Assembly (NCBI GenBank): GCA_934196075.1
Contig: CAKPVW010000010.1
Location: 1-55,165 of the forward strand
Length of the DNA stretch: 55,165 nt
Direction: 5' to 3'
From: an uncultured Anaerovibrio sp.
GTDB taxonomy: Bacteria > Bacillota > Negativicutes > Selenomonadales > Selenomonadaceae
Shown piece after piece: positions 18,601-26,845 of this stretch (its first letter is position 1; the number at the start of each line of letters is the position of its first letter). The translations under genes and the position numbers were made by a program. The notes under the pieces are model-generated. The model was not told the origin of the DNA. It did not search any database and saw only the letters and a list, made by a program, of their open reading frames with translations.

Positions 18601-19042
18601 CCGGTACCTCGCCAGCTATACAGGCACTCAGACAGATTAAGCCTTTGCTATATCTACGCAAAAGTTCCTTGTCCACACGAGGTTTATAGTACATGCCCTC
18701 AGTATTGGCTCTGGAAACCAACTGCACTAAATTCTTGTATCCTTCATTGTTCTCTGCCAAAAGAATCAGATGATAATATCTAGTACCATCCACTTCATAC
18801 TGTTCACGTCTATCCCTAGGAGCTACATAAACCTCACAGCCAATAACGGGGTTTATTCCCTCAGCCTTACAGCTTTTGTAAAAATCCATAACACCAAACA
18901 TATTGCCATGATCTGTAATAGCAATATATTCCATACCCATTTCCTTGGCTCTGGCCACAAGAGGTTTGATTTTATTAGCACCATCCAAGAGACTGTACTC
19001 CGTATGTACATGCAGATGGGCAAAGGGAATATTATTAAACAT
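15629..19042 (-). CDS. dnaE: DNA polymerase III alpha subunit DnaE
   Basis: A 1137-residue replicative polymerase. An N-terminal PHP domain begins HLHVHTEYSLLDG with further metal-type histidines. The catalytic palm has PGRGSAAGS and PDIDIDFC (about 355-400). The fingers and helix-hairpin-helix follow (YGFNKSHSAAYAWVAW), with an OB-fold near the C-terminus (KLAGIIRECTRRTTKKG). Length is normal for DnaE and distinct from PolC. The ATG has GGAGGAGG upstream. A long structured leader precedes it. Confidence 0.96.
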   Translation of the reverse strand: MFNNIPFAHLHVHTEYSLLDGANKIKPLVARAKEMGMEYIAITDHGNMFGVMDFYKSCKAEGINPVIGCEVYVAPRDRREQYEVDGTRYYHLILLAENNEGYKNLVQLVSRANTEGMYYKPRVDKELLRRYSKGLICLSACIAGEVPAWIIRGDMYRAEKALQEYLDIFGPENYFIEIQNHGMAEEKIAMDGIIPLARKYNLGLVATNDAHYLKKEDSEFHEVLLCIQTGKNLDDPNRMTFSSDDYYLKSPEEMAGIFRDYPEAIANSVKIASRCHVEFDFDHRHLPLFPLPEGMTDEMYLRKLCEDNLPEKYDEITPEVKQRLEYELGVIHSMGFDSYFLIVWDFINYARSVKIPVGPGRGSAAGSIVAYALGITDLDPLEYDLLFERFLNPERVTMPDIDIDFCYVRREEVIEYVKHRYGEDHVSQIITFGTLKAKNAIRDVARAMGMPYAEADKVAKLIPSGPKVTLDGVLETVAAFRQMYDEDVNVQRLVDMARRVEGLRRNCGKHAAGVVIARNPITDYMPVMIADGALVTQFEKDLVEELGLLKMDFLGLRTLTVMDDAVKNIKKSHNIDIDLRKIPHKDAKTCAMLCAGGTSAVFQMESSGMTRIMQDLKPEGFTDLIPLVALYRPGPLGSGMVDDFIKGRHGEKEVIYKHPLLEPILKETFGVVLYQEQVMQIVQVLAGFSLGQADLLRRAMGKKKAAILMAQKENFLKGTAERGIDDNLAVEIFDLLTHFADYGFNKSHSAAYAWVAWQTAYLKANYPAEFMAAMLTSIMDNTDKVSSYIEQCRRMGIQVLPPDINASQVNFSVDKDAIRFGLAAIKNVGEGALSVMVEEREQNGPFTSLMDFCTRVDMHAINKRHIENFIRCGCFDSLGYRRSQLLHVAARVVDSAMALQKEQATGQLGLFGEEEVQEAAEIKLPDIPEALPEVLLGWEKEITGFYITGHPLDKYRDKISGLTPISKVVEGQIPDKKKIKLAGIIRECTRRTTKKGDMMCFLRLEDYSHNIRVVVFPKVFYPAMHNTEPDTAVVIIGRVDFSDDERDRIQFIADSIISMDEYLPDYYIALRPDQEKPEIYQGLQEIFQQHHGNCVVYIYYYGTKKLTMNEKKYWLDGSQEAVDKIKKLLGEENIRQR

Positions 19043-19234
19043 AATGACAAACCTCCTCCAGATAAAAATAATGCATTATAACCCCTAGATTATTCAAAGA
19101 AAATGCCATTGCATTTTCTTTCAATGGGGTTTCGACGAGGGTGGAGATATTAGCTCCACCCTGTCATTAGCACAACATCCCGCCACCTATAGAGGTGTGG
19201 GATATCGGACACCTCGTTATACAAAACTATTTCT
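19043..19234 (-). other. Hairpin-rich 5' leader of dnaE
   Basis: Read on the minus strand, the leader holds: AACGAGGTGTCCGA (19218-19205), shared with the rlmD leader; an imperfect CCACCT/AGGTG hairpin (about 19168-19202); a perfect nine-base-pair hairpin AGGGTGGAG/CTCCACCCT (19138-19163); and a perfect 11-bp hairpin AAAGAAAATGC/GCATTTTCTTT (19097-19122) clamped by outer AACCCC/GGGGTT. The last hairpins lack a T-run, so they are not ordinary terminators. A TATAAT at 19080-19075 on the same strand could be a second, gene-proximal promoter. No known riboswitch is recognised. Confidence 0.5.
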
Positions 19235-19263
19235 ATGATATACCAAATATAGGATTTATGCAA
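19235..19263 (-). promoter_or_regulatory. Distal promoter for dnaE
   Basis: TTGCAT (19263-19258), a 17-base spacer and TATCAT (19240-19235) on the minus strand. It starts at the tail of the tRNA terminator, about 190 bases before the dnaE ATG. Confidence 0.5.
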
Positions 19264-19306
19264 AACAAAAAGAACCGTCTCCTGACAAAATCAGGCAGAC
19301 GGCTCG
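19260..19306 (-). terminator. Terminator of the tRNA-fMet/Thr/Met operon
   Basis: GAGCCGTCT-CCTGA (minus strand, from 19305) pairs with TCAGG-AGACGG-TTC (to 19272). TTTTTGTTTT follows. Confidence 0.8.
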
Positions 19307-19316
19307 AAATTTCAAC

Positions 19317-19393
19317 TGGTGGCTGCGAAGAGATTTGAACTCCTGACACTCCGGGTATGAACCGAATGCTCTAGCCAACTGAGCTACGCAGCC
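19317..19393 (-). tRNA. tRNA-Met (CAT), elongator
   Basis: A 77-base cloverleaf with acceptor GGCTGCG/CGCAGCC, D arm GCTC...GAGC, anticodon loop TTCATAC (CAT), TTCAAAT T-loop and encoded CCA. The paired first base distinguishes it from the initiator next door; the context and sequence match elongator Met rather than Ile2. Confidence 0.93.
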
Positions 19394-19399
19394 ATATAA

Positions 19400-19475
<76 letters not shown>

Positions 19476-19478
19476 AAT

Positions 19479-19554
<76 letters not shown>

Positions 19555-19594
19555 ATGTAGGCAAGTGCTTTTCTCAAGCACCGAACAATTGGAA

Positions 19595-19623
19595 ATTATA
19601 TCAGTACATAGCAACTTTGTCAA
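19595..19623 (-). promoter_or_regulatory. Consensus promoter of the tRNA operon
   Basis: Perfect TTGACA (19623-19618), a 17-base spacer and perfect TATAAT (19600-19595), 40 bases before tRNA-fMet. Confidence 0.9.
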
Positions 19624-19641
19624 ATATTTTTTGAAATTTTT

Positions 19642-19675
19642 CAAAAAAATTGAGGTGGAGCACCCTCCACCTCAA
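19642..19675 (-). terminator. Terminator after the DUF362 gene
   Basis: Perfect 11-bp arms TTGAGGTGGAG/CTCCACCTCAA (19650-19675) with a four-base loop and a run of seven T on the minus strand. Confidence 0.9.
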
Positions 19676-19692
19676 AAATAAAAATTATTTAC

Positions 19693-20817
19693 TTATTTCA
19701 GGGTAATCAACTCATACTGGCGAGTCCCCATACCGATTTTTTCCCCATGCTCCAGAGTTTCCTTCCAATGTACATTTGGATTGCTATCCAACCAATGGTC
19801 ATGGTGGCAATGCCATCCCTCTTTTGCCAGATTGTCTCCTAATTGAGAATTCCGAACAGGCTCTGCCTGCTGACAAAGATCTGCACAAGCCTGATCCAAG
19901 GCAACTGGGTCAAAGGAAGCCGCCATGCCAATATTTGGCAGAATAGCAGCATCGTTCTCGCCATGGCAATCACAATTTGGCGATATGTCCATAATCATAT
20001 TGATATGGAAGGATGGCCTGTCCTGAATAACAGCCTGAGCATATTCCGCCATCTTCTTGTCTAACAGATCCCCGGCATCCCACTGCTCATTGCGAATAGC
20101 ATCAAAATTGCAGGCACCAATACAACGGCCGCAGCCCTTGCAGGTATCATGATCAATAACAGCCTTGTGATTTACATAGGTAATAGCGTCTGAACCGCAT
20201 TCCTTGGCACATTTCTGACAGCCACGGCATTTGTCCTGATTAACCACAACCTTACCAGAGGAATGCTGCTCCATCTTGCCGGCTCTACTGCCACAACCCA
20301 TGCCGATATTTTTAATAGCACCGCCAAAACCGGTGGCTTCATGGCCCTTAAAATGTGCCAAACTAATAAATACATCAGCATCCATTACAGCACGACCAAT
20401 TTTGGCTGTCTTGCAAATCTCGCCATTCTTTACAGGAACCTCAATATCATCGGTACCCTTCAAACCGTCACCAATGATAATCTGACAGCCAGTAGAAATA
20501 CTGTTAAAGCCGTTAATATTAGCACATTCAATATGCTCCAATGCGTTTTTACGACTGCCTGGATACAGGGTATTGCAATCTGTCAGGAAAGGCAGCCCCC
20601 CCTGTTCCTTTACCAAATCTGCAATAGCCTTAGCATAGTTAGGACGCAAAAAGGACAGATTGCCCAGCTCGCCAAAATGCATTTTGATAGCAACAAATTT
20701 TTTATCGAAATCAATATTCTTGATACCAGCAGCTACACATAAACGCTGCAGCTTTACAGTCCAGCTGGTACCAATCTGAGTCCGAAAATCTGTAAAATAA
20801 ACCTTGGATTTTTCCAT
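19693..20817 (-). CDS. DUF362 protein with 2[4Fe-4S] ferredoxin domain
   Basis: About 374 residues from the ATG at 20817 (MEKSKVYFTDF), which follows GGGGGAG; an in-frame start at 20844 lacks a site. A DUF362 domain fills the first 180 residues (KMHFGELGNLSFLRP, HFKGHEATGFGGAIKNIGMGC). Two ferredoxin motifs follow, CRGCQKCAKEC and CKGCGRCIGAC (about 200-245), and then a second DUF362-like part. It is predicted to be a cytoplasmic electron carrier or iron-sulfur oxidoreductase of unknown partner. It stands alone between its own promoter and terminator. Confidence 0.85.
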   Translation of the reverse strand: MEKSKVYFTDFRTQIGTSWTVKLQRLCVAAGIKNIDFDKKFVAIKMHFGELGNLSFLRPNYAKAIADLVKEQGGLPFLTDCNTLYPGSRKNALEHIECANINGFNSISTGCQIIIGDGLKGTDDIEVPVKNGEICKTAKIGRAVMDADVFISLAHFKGHEATGFGGAIKNIGMGCGSRAGKMEQHSSGKVVVNQDKCRGCQKCAKECGSDAITYVNHKAVIDHDTCKGCGRCIGACNFDAIRNEQWDAGDLLDKKMAEYAQAVIQDRPSFHINMIMDISPNCDCHGENDAAILPNIGMAASFDPVALDQACADLCQQAEPVRNSQLGDNLAKEGWHCHHDHWLDSNPNVHWKETLEHGEKIGMGTRQYELITLK

Positions 20818-20853
20818 GAAAACTCCCCCTTGCAAATTTAACACACTAGGGAC

Positions 20854-20884
20854 ATTATAGCACCTAAACCATGCTTTAAGTCAA
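20854..20884 (-). promoter_or_regulatory. Promoter for the DUF362 gene
   Basis: Extended -10 TGCTATAAT (TATAAT at 20859-20854) with TTGACT (20884-20879) 19 bases upstream on the minus strand, 37 bases before the ATG. Confidence 0.65.
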
Positions 20885-20905
20885 CAATTTTCTAGAATAG
20901 ACAAC

Positions 20906-20933
20906 AAATGCCGTCCTGCATATGCAGAACGGC
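20906..20933 (-). terminator. Hairpin after nfnB
   Basis: GCCGT-CTGCA/TGCAG-ACGGC (20910-20933) with one internal mismatch lies 15 bases after the nfnB stop. The minus-strand tail is ATTTGTTG, so termination is likely but the T-run is weak. Confidence 0.6.
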
Positions 20934-20947
20934 ACCAATTCTTTTAG

Positions 20948-22348
20948 TTATTTCTTGCTTTTCAGATATTCATCAATAGCAGCAGCAGCTTTTTTGCCAG
21001 CACCCATTGCCAGAATAACAGTTGCAGCACCTGTTACAATATCACCGCCGGCGAATACGCCTTCCTTGGTGGTAGCACAGGTTTCTTCATCAGCTACGAT
21101 ATTGCCCCGCTTGTTGGTTTCCATACCAGGAGTAGTAGAAGCCACAATTGGGTTTGGACCATTACCGATAGCCATGATTACAGTATCTACAGCCAACTCA
21201 AATTCTGAACCTTCAATAGCTACTGGACGACGTCGACCAGAGGCATCTGGTTCCCCTAGCTCCATTTTAATGCACTTCAGGCCCTTGACCCAGCCATTTT
21301 CATCCCCTAGAATCTCTACAGGATTATTCAGCAGCTTAAACTGAATTCCTTCTTCCTTGGCATGATGCACTTCCTCAGCACGAGCTGGCAGCTCTGCCTC
21401 AGAACGACGATAAACAATATAAACATTCTCTGCCCCCAGACGGAGAGAGGTACGAGCAGCATCCATAGCTACGTTGCCACCGCCTACTACGGCTACATTC
21501 TTGCCAATAGCAATAGGAGTCAAATGATTTGGGAAATCATAAGCCTTCATGAGATTGCAGCGAGTCAGGAACTCATTGGAAGAATAGACACCATTGAGAT
21601 TTTCACCAGGAATATTCATAAAATGAGGCAGGCCAGCACCGGTGCCTACATAAACAGCATCGAAGCCCATTTCACCCATCAGCTCATCCACAGTAAAGAG
21701 TCGTCCTGCAATAGCATTAACCTCAATGGCAACACCCAGCTTCTGCAGATTTTCTACCTCACGGCGTACAATCTTGTCCTTTGGCAAACGGAACTCTGGA
21801 ATACCATAGGAGAGAACACCACCAGCTACATGGAGGGCCTCAAATATAGTAACCTTATACCCCAACTTAGCCAAATCTCCAGCACAGGACAAGCCAGAAG
21901 GACCTGCACCGATAACAGCTACCTTCTGAGCATCCTCAGCAAACTGAATTGGCTTGATTTCCTCATTCTTGGCCAGCTGATAATCAGCAGCAAAGCGCTC
22001 CAAGCGACCAATGCCTACAGGCTCACCCTTGATACCCATAATGCAATGCTTTTCACACTGATTTTCTTGAGGACATACACGACCACATACTGCAGGCAAA
22101 GAGTTAGACTCCTTGATAATATCAATGGCAGCGTCAAAATCCCGTTCCTTAATTTTCCCAATAAACCCAGGAATGTTAACCTGTACTGGACAGCCCTGAC
22201 GGCACTTTGGTACCTTGCAGTTGAGACAGCGCTCTGCCTCTGCTACAGCAGTTTCCTCATCATAACCCAGTGCTACTTCCTGAAAATTACGAGCACGAAC
22301 CTTTGGATCCTGCTCAGGCATCTTGTGCTTTTCCATTACTAATGCCAT
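20948..22348 (-). CDS. nfnB: NfnB/GltD-like FAD-NADPH oxidoreductase subunit
   Basis: About 466 residues from the ATG at 22348 (MALVMEKHKMP), which has GGGGAGG eight bases upstream; a start ten codons earlier lacks one. An N-terminal cysteine-rich domain (CLNCKVPKCRQGCP and CGRVCPQENQCEKHC) holds two [4Fe-4S] clusters. Two Rossmann folds follow, GAGPSGLSCAGDLAKLG (FAD) and GGGNVAMDAARTSLRLG (NADPH). The fold is shared by the GltD small subunit. The preceding partner gene is NfnA-like and no gltB is present, so the NfnAB transhydrogenase is favoured: it couples NADH and reduced ferredoxin to NADP+ reduction by flavin bifurcation. Confidence 0.85.
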   Translation of the reverse strand: MALVMEKHKMPEQDPKVRARNFQEVALGYDEETAVAEAERCLNCKVPKCRQGCPVQVNIPGFIGKIKERDFDAAIDIIKESNSLPAVCGRVCPQENQCEKHCIMGIKGEPVGIGRLERFAADYQLAKNEEIKPIQFAEDAQKVAVIGAGPSGLSCAGDLAKLGYKVTIFEALHVAGGVLSYGIPEFRLPKDKIVRREVENLQKLGVAIEVNAIAGRLFTVDELMGEMGFDAVYVGTGAGLPHFMNIPGENLNGVYSSNEFLTRCNLMKAYDFPNHLTPIAIGKNVAVVGGGNVAMDAARTSLRLGAENVYIVYRRSEAELPARAEEVHHAKEEGIQFKLLNNPVEILGDENGWVKGLKCIKMELGEPDASGRRRPVAIEGSEFELAVDTVIMAIGNGPNPIVASTTPGMETNKRGNIVADEETCATTKEGVFAGGDIVTGAATVILAMGAGKKAAAAIDEYLKSKK

Positions 22349-22353
22349 TATTA

Positions 22354-23193
22354 TTACCTCCCCAGTCCGATATTGCAAACATGTTCCTTAGCCTGTGCTT
22401 CCTGTGGGCGAAACATCCGGCTACGGGACATAAGGCTGTTAAAATCCACCAGATGTCCATCAAACTCTGGGCCATCTACGCAGGCAAATTTCATTTCGTC
22501 ACCAACCTGTACACGACAGCCACCGCACATACCAGTACCGTCAACCATAACAGGATTCAGAGAAACAATGGTCTTGATACCCAAAGGACGAGTTGCCTCT
22601 ACCACACTGCGCATCATAACACCAGGACCAATGGCAGTAACCTGATCAATCTTCTCACCTCTGTCTACCAGCTGCTGGAGAGCAGTAGTAACAAAGCCCT
22701 TAACACCATAGGAACCATCATCAGTAGCAATCAAAACCTCATCAGAAATAGCCCGCATTCTATCTTCAAAAATCAGGATATCCTTGGTTTTGGCACCCAT
22801 GATGGAAATAACCTTGTTGCCTGCCTCATGCATAGCTCTAGCAATAGGATAAACCGGAGCAACACCGATACCGCCGCCAATGCAGACAATGGTGCCCATA
22901 TTCTCATGAATCTCAGATGGCTGTCCCAGAGGGCCGGCAAAATCCACGATAGACTCCCCTTCATTCTTGGCAGCCAGCATCTGAGTAGAAGCGCCTACTA
23001 CCTGAAAAATCAAGGTAATAGTACCTGCTTCACGGTCAAAATCCGCAATAGTCAGTGGGATTCTTTCCCCATCCTCATCGACTCTCAGAACAATAAACTG
23101 TCCTGCCTGAGCCTTCTTGGCCACTCTTGGGGCCTCAATGTCATAGTGAAAAATACCAGGAGACAGCTCCTGCTTCTTCAAGATCTTGAACAT
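22354..23193 (-). CDS. nfnA: NfnA/SudB-type ferredoxin-NADP+ reductase subunit alpha
   Basis: A 279-residue ferredoxin-NADP reductase-fold protein. The FAD domain includes RIPLTIADFD, the NAD-binding domain GGGIGVAPVYPIA, and the C-terminal [2Fe-2S] ligands are in MCGGCRVQVG and FACVDGP. Length and cysteine pattern match NfnA and the related SudB and PyrK families. The gene ends five bases before nfnB, the gene order of nfnAB. The ATG follows AAAGGAGAG. PyrK is a close relative, but no pyrD is adjacent. Confidence 0.85.
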   Translation of the reverse strand: MFKILKKQELSPGIFHYDIEAPRVAKKAQAGQFIVLRVDEDGERIPLTIADFDREAGTITLIFQVVGASTQMLAAKNEGESIVDFAGPLGQPSEIHENMGTIVCIGGGIGVAPVYPIARAMHEAGNKVISIMGAKTKDILIFEDRMRAISDEVLIATDDGSYGVKGFVTTALQQLVDRGEKIDQVTAIGPGVMMRSVVEATRPLGIKTIVSLNPVMVDGTGMCGGCRVQVGDEMKFACVDGPEFDGHLVDFNSLMSRSRMFRPQEAQAKEHVCNIGLGR

Positions 23194-23215
23194 TTTTCAA
23201 CTCTCCTTTTTTATA

Positions 23216-23242
23216 GCTAAACCTCTGACAAAATGTCAGAGG
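23216..23242 (-). terminator. Hairpin between metF and nfnA
   Basis: Perfect nine-base arms CCTCTGACA/TGTCAGAGG (23222-23242) with a three-base loop lie 41 bases after the metF stop. The tail TTTAGCTATAAAAAA is a poor T-run, so it may be a weak terminator or an mRNA processing or stability element. Confidence 0.5.
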
Positions 23243-23283
23243 ACACACACAATTTTTTTGCTAAAAAGTCATAGCACAGCTTT

Positions 23284-24048
23284 TTAACCAAGAATTCCTT
23301 CCAGATAGGCTTCGAGGTTGCCACGAATAGGCATTAAATATAGATTATCCCCACGATTCTCTGTAAAAGCTTTAACCTGACGACCAAATTCAACGCTCCA
23401 TTCAATGGTAGGTTGGAAATCCTTAGGGAAAATAACATTATTTTTCATCTCCCAATAGCTTTGGGAGCGCTCAGAGGTTACCGGTGTAATACCCCAGTAA
23501 ATATTCTGCCCTTCCAGCATATCAGCATACATTTCCAAGAAACGTATATCAAAAAACGGCTGGGTAAAGAATCCTACAGCCCCCGCCTGCAGCTTACGCT
23601 GTATGCGATAAAGCTCCTGGCGCATACTGCCACGATATTGATCAATACCAGCATAGACCTTTACCTCAGGCATTTCCTGATGGAATTTCTGTATAACATC
23701 AGTGGTAATAGTAGGATAAACCTTGTGTGTCATATCCTGAGGAGGATCTCCCTCAATAACCAGCACCTCTGTAATCCCGCTTTGCCGCAGCTCAGGCCGC
23801 ATTGCTAAAGGCTCTGCCAAATTGACATCAATAGCTCGGATATGAGGCATCACAGCCGGATAATAATCCTGGGCAATGGCTGCGCCCTGCCAGCTTCTAG
23901 TTTCCAAACGCAATAAATCTGGAATATTAATCAAATCAATACCCTTGATTTTTTCCTTGACCATTTCCAAATTACTACGCAATTCCTCTGGTGTACGTGG
24001 CACCAGCTCCAAAGAAATTCTTCCCACTATATCACTTCCATTATACAT
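23284..24048 (-). CDS. metF: Methylenetetrahydrofolate reductase family protein (short form)
   Basis: A 254-residue TIM-barrel protein of the MetF family, which reduces 5,10-methylene-THF to 5-methyl-THF with FAD. Visible marks are SLELVPRTPEEL at the start, VIEGDPPQD (the family ...GDPP motif), KLQAGAVGFFTQPFFD (flavin/folate site) and GITPVTSERS. It is shorter than E. coli MetF (about 296) and diverged in the N-terminal part, as in some acetogen-type enzymes. Its neighbours fhs and folD make the assignment convincing. Electron donor partners cannot be told from this sequence. Confidence 0.8.
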   Translation of the reverse strand: MYNGSDIVGRISLELVPRTPEELRSNLEMVKEKIKGIDLINIPDLLRLETRSWQGAAIAQDYYPAVMPHIRAIDVNLAEPLAMRPELRQSGITEVLVIEGDPPQDMTHKVYPTITTDVIQKFHQEMPEVKVYAGIDQYRGSMRQELYRIQRKLQAGAVGFFTQPFFDIRFLEMYADMLEGQNIYWGITPVTSERSQSYWEMKNNVIFPKDFQPTIEWSVEFGRQVKAFTENRGDNLYLMPIRGNLEAYLEGILG

Positions 24049-24131
24049 TTAAGAATATTTACTAATAAGAGTCAGAGCAAGCACCACTTACGGCCATCAG
24101 CCTGAATACTTGCTCACCCTCTCCTAATCAA

Positions 24132-25799
24132 TTAGAACAGACCGGTAATCTTGCCATTAACATCAATATCCATATTCTCAGCAGCTGGCTTCTTTGGCAA
24201 ACCAGGCATGGTAAGAATATTACCGGTAAGAGCTACAATAAAGCCGGCACCAGCAGAAATCCGCAGTTCCTTGACAGTAATACGGAACCCCTCAGGACGG
24301 CCTAATTTTGCAGCATCATCAGACAGAGAATACTGTGTCTTAGCCATGCAAACAGGCATCTTGTCCAATCCCAAAGCCTCAATTTCTGCCAGCTGCTTCT
24401 TGGCTGGAGCTGTAAAGTCCACCCCATCAGCACCGTAGATAGCCTTGGCAATGGCCTCAATCTTTTCAGGAATACTCTGCTCCACCTCATACATATAGTG
24501 GAAATCAGCAGGCTGTTTCATGGCCTCTAGTACCTTTTCCGCCAACTCTACGCCGCCTTCGCCACCTTTGGCCCATACCTCTGACAAGGCCACAGATGCA
24601 CCCAAGGCGTTGCATTTCTCCTCTACGAAATCCAACTCCTCCTTGGTATCTGTTGGGAAAGCATTAATAGCCACCACAGCAGGCAGACCAAATTTGTGTA
24701 CATTCTCAATATGTTTGGTCAGGTTAGCTAACCCTTTCTCCAGTGCAGCCATATCCACCTTGCCCAGCTCAGTCTTTGGTACACCGCCGTGCATCTTTAA
24801 AGCTCTAACAGTAGTTACAATAACCACAGCATCAGGATGAATACCAGCAAAGCGGCATTTAATATCCAGGAACTTTTCAGCACCAAGGTCAGCACCAAAG
24901 CCTGCCTCAGTAATAGCTATATCAGCAAACTTCAAGGCAAATTTGGTAGCCATAACGGAGTTGCAGCCATGGGCAATATTGGCGAATGGACCGCCGTGAA
25001 TCAAGGCTGGAGTGCCCTCCAAGGTCTGTACCAGATTTGGCTTGATAGCATCCTTAAACAGAAGCGTCAACGCACCAGTTACATTCAGCTCCTCAGCTCT
25101 AATCGCACGACCGTCACGGCTGTACGCTACTACGATTTCTCCCAGACGCTTCTTCATATCCTCCAAATCCCTGGCCAAGCAAAGAATGGCCATCATTTCT
25201 GAGGCTACAGTAATATCAAAACCAGTTTCCCTTGGTACACCATGAGCCTTGCCACCCAAGCCAATTACCACATTACGCAGAGCTCGGTCATTCAAATCCA
25301 GAACCCGCTTCCAAGCTACACGACGCACATCAATATCCAGAGCATTGCCCTGCTGAATATGATTATCTAGAACCGCTGCCAGCAGATTGTGGGCAGTTGT
25401 AATAGCATGAAAATCACCAGTAAAATGCAGGTTAATATCCTCCATTGGCACTACCTGAGCATAGCCGCCGCCAGCAGCACCGCCTTTCAGGCCAAAGCAA
25501 GGACCAAGAGATGGCTCACGGAGAGCTACTGCAACCTTGTGCCCCAGCTTGTGGAAGGCATCTGCCAAACCAACGCTGGTGGTAGTTTTGCCCTCACCGG
25601 CAGGTGTAGGATTAATGGCAGTAACCAAAACCAGCTTGCCATCTGGGCCATTTTTTACCTTATTCCAAGCATCCAAAGAAATCTTTGCCTTGTACTTGCC
25701 GTACAATTCAATATCATCCTCAGTAAGCCCCAGCTGAGCAGCAATTTCCCTAATATGCTGCATCTGTGCTTCCTGCGCAATTTCTACATCTGTTTTCAT
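24132..25799 (-). CDS. fhs: Formate-tetrahydrofolate ligase
   Basis: A 555-residue ATP-dependent enzyme that joins formate to tetrahydrofolate, giving 10-formyl-THF. The P-loop [10 protein letters not shown] (about 65-74), the [26 protein letters not shown] region and [11 protein letters not shown] are all present, and the length is normal. It lies between folD and metF in one orientation. Together the three run formate to methyl-THF, the methyl branch of Wood-Ljungdahl metabolism, or in reverse for C1 supply. The ATG is preceded by GGGAGG. Confidence 0.96.
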   Translation of the reverse strand: MKTDVEIAQEAQMQHIREIAAQLGLTEDDIELYGKYKAKISLDAWNKVKNGPDGKLVLVTAINPTPAGEGKTTTSVGLADAFHKLGHKVAVALREPSLGPCFGLKGGAAGGGYAQVVPMEDINLHFTGDFHAITTAHNLLAAVLDNHIQQGNALDIDVRRVAWKRVLDLNDRALRNVVIGLGGKAHGVPRETGFDITVASEMMAILCLARDLEDMKKRLGEIVVAYSRDGRAIRAEELNVTGALTLLFKDAIKPNLVQTLEGTPALIHGGPFANIAHGCNSVMATKFALKFADIAITEAGFGADLGAEKFLDIKCRFAGIHPDAVVIVTTVRALKMHGGVPKTELGKVDMAALEKGLANLTKHIENVHKFGLPAVVAINAFPTDTKEELDFVEEKCNALGASVALSEVWAKGGEGGVELAEKVLEAMKQPADFHYMYEVEQSIPEKIEAIAKAIYGADGVDFTAPAKKQLAEIEALGLDKMPVCMAKTQYSLSDDAAKLGRPEGFRITVKELRISAGAGFIVALTGNILTMPGLPKKPAAENMDIDVNGKITGLF

Positions 25800-25906
25800 T
25801 CAATAACAACCTCCCTATACAATACAAGAATTTATGTGTTTCCAGTGTAGCCTCCTGGCCTATACATCAGGTAAACTCACCGGCAAACGCCTAATGAAGA
25901 TATTGC

Positions 25907-26776
25907 TTATTTTCCGCCCTCCAACTGCAAACGGGCAGCCTCTACAGTATTCTGCATCAGCATGGCAATAGTCAACAGACCAACCCCTCCTGGCACAGGT
26001 GTAATAGCGCCTGCTACTTCCTTCACTGCCTCAAAATCCACATCCCCTACCAGTTTTTTAGGGGCAATGCGATTAATTCCTACATCGATAACGGCAGCCC
26101 CTGGCTTAACCATATCAGCAGTTACAAAACCAGCCTTGCCTACAGCTGCCACCAGAATATCTGCCTGACGTGTAATCTCTGCCAAATTCTTTGTTCTGGA
26201 ATGACAGATAGTAACAGTAGCATTTTTACCCAACAGCAAGTGAAGCATTGGCTTACCTACAATATTGCTGCGGCCAATAATCACAGCATTGGCTCCCTCT
26301 ACAGGAATTTCTGCCAACTCCAACATGCGGAGACAGCCATGAGGCGTACAAGGCACCAGTGCCTTCTGGCCTGTTACCAGACGACCAACATTTACTGGAT
26401 GGAAGCCATCCACATCCTTTAATGGATTAATAGCCTCTAACACCTCAGATTCATAGGGCTGTAAAGACTCAGGCAAAGGCAATTGTACCAAAATGCCATG
26501 AATCTTTTCATCATTATTCAAGCGCTGAATCTCAGACAAAAGCTCCTCTCTAGTAGTAGTAGCAGGCAGCTCTACCCCTTCAGAATAAAAGCCCAGCTCA
26601 GTGCAAGCCTTGTGCTTATTGCGAACATACACCTGAGATGCCGGATTTTCTCCCACTATGATTACAGCCAAACCAGGAGTAATGCCATATTTATCCTTTA
26701 ACTCCTGAGCCTTTTTACCAGCCTCTTCTTTCAGCTTAGCGGCAAAAACCTTGCCCTCCAACAATCTTGCTGTCAT
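25907..26776 (-). CDS. folD: Bifunctional methylene-THF dehydrogenase/methenyl-THF cyclohydrolase
   Basis: A 289-residue bifunctional enzyme converting 10-formyl-THF via methenyl-THF to methylene-THF with NADP(H). [16 protein letters not shown] holds the catalytic lysine (about 56), ILVQLPLPE and the [14 protein letters not shown] motif follow, and [15 protein letters not shown] is the nucleotide-binding loop. It heads the folD-fhs-metF set, 107 bases before fhs. An upstream hairpin (26799-26822) without a T-run separates it from ubiA. Confidence 0.96.
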   Translation of the reverse strand: MTARLLEGKVFAAKLKEEAGKKAQELKDKYGITPGLAVIIVGENPASQVYVRNKHKACTELGFYSEGVELPATTTREELLSEIQRLNNDEKIHGILVQLPLPESLQPYESEVLEAINPLKDVDGFHPVNVGRLVTGQKALVPCTPHGCLRMLELAEIPVEGANAVIIGRSNIVGKPMLHLLLGKNATVTICHSRTKNLAEITRQADILVAAVGKAGFVTADMVKPGAAVIDVGINRIAPKKLVGDVDFEAVKEVAGAITPVPGGVGLLTIAMLMQNTVEAARLQLEGGK

Positions 26777-26845
26777 AACTATCGCTTCCTTCCACCATGC
26801 AGCTTTGGCAAAGCCAGCTGCCTATTGTGACTGACAACTATCAGC

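Noticed and set aside
20948..22348. GltD of glutamate synthase
   Set aside because: No gltB large subunit is nearby and an NfnA-like gene is five bases upstream, so Nfn is the better reading; GltD cannot be excluded fully.
25800..25906. A folate-type (ZTP or THF) riboswitch before fhs
   Set aside because: No conserved ZTP or THF aptamer core could be found in the 107-base gap; only short GGC/GCC and CCAG/CTGG pairings.
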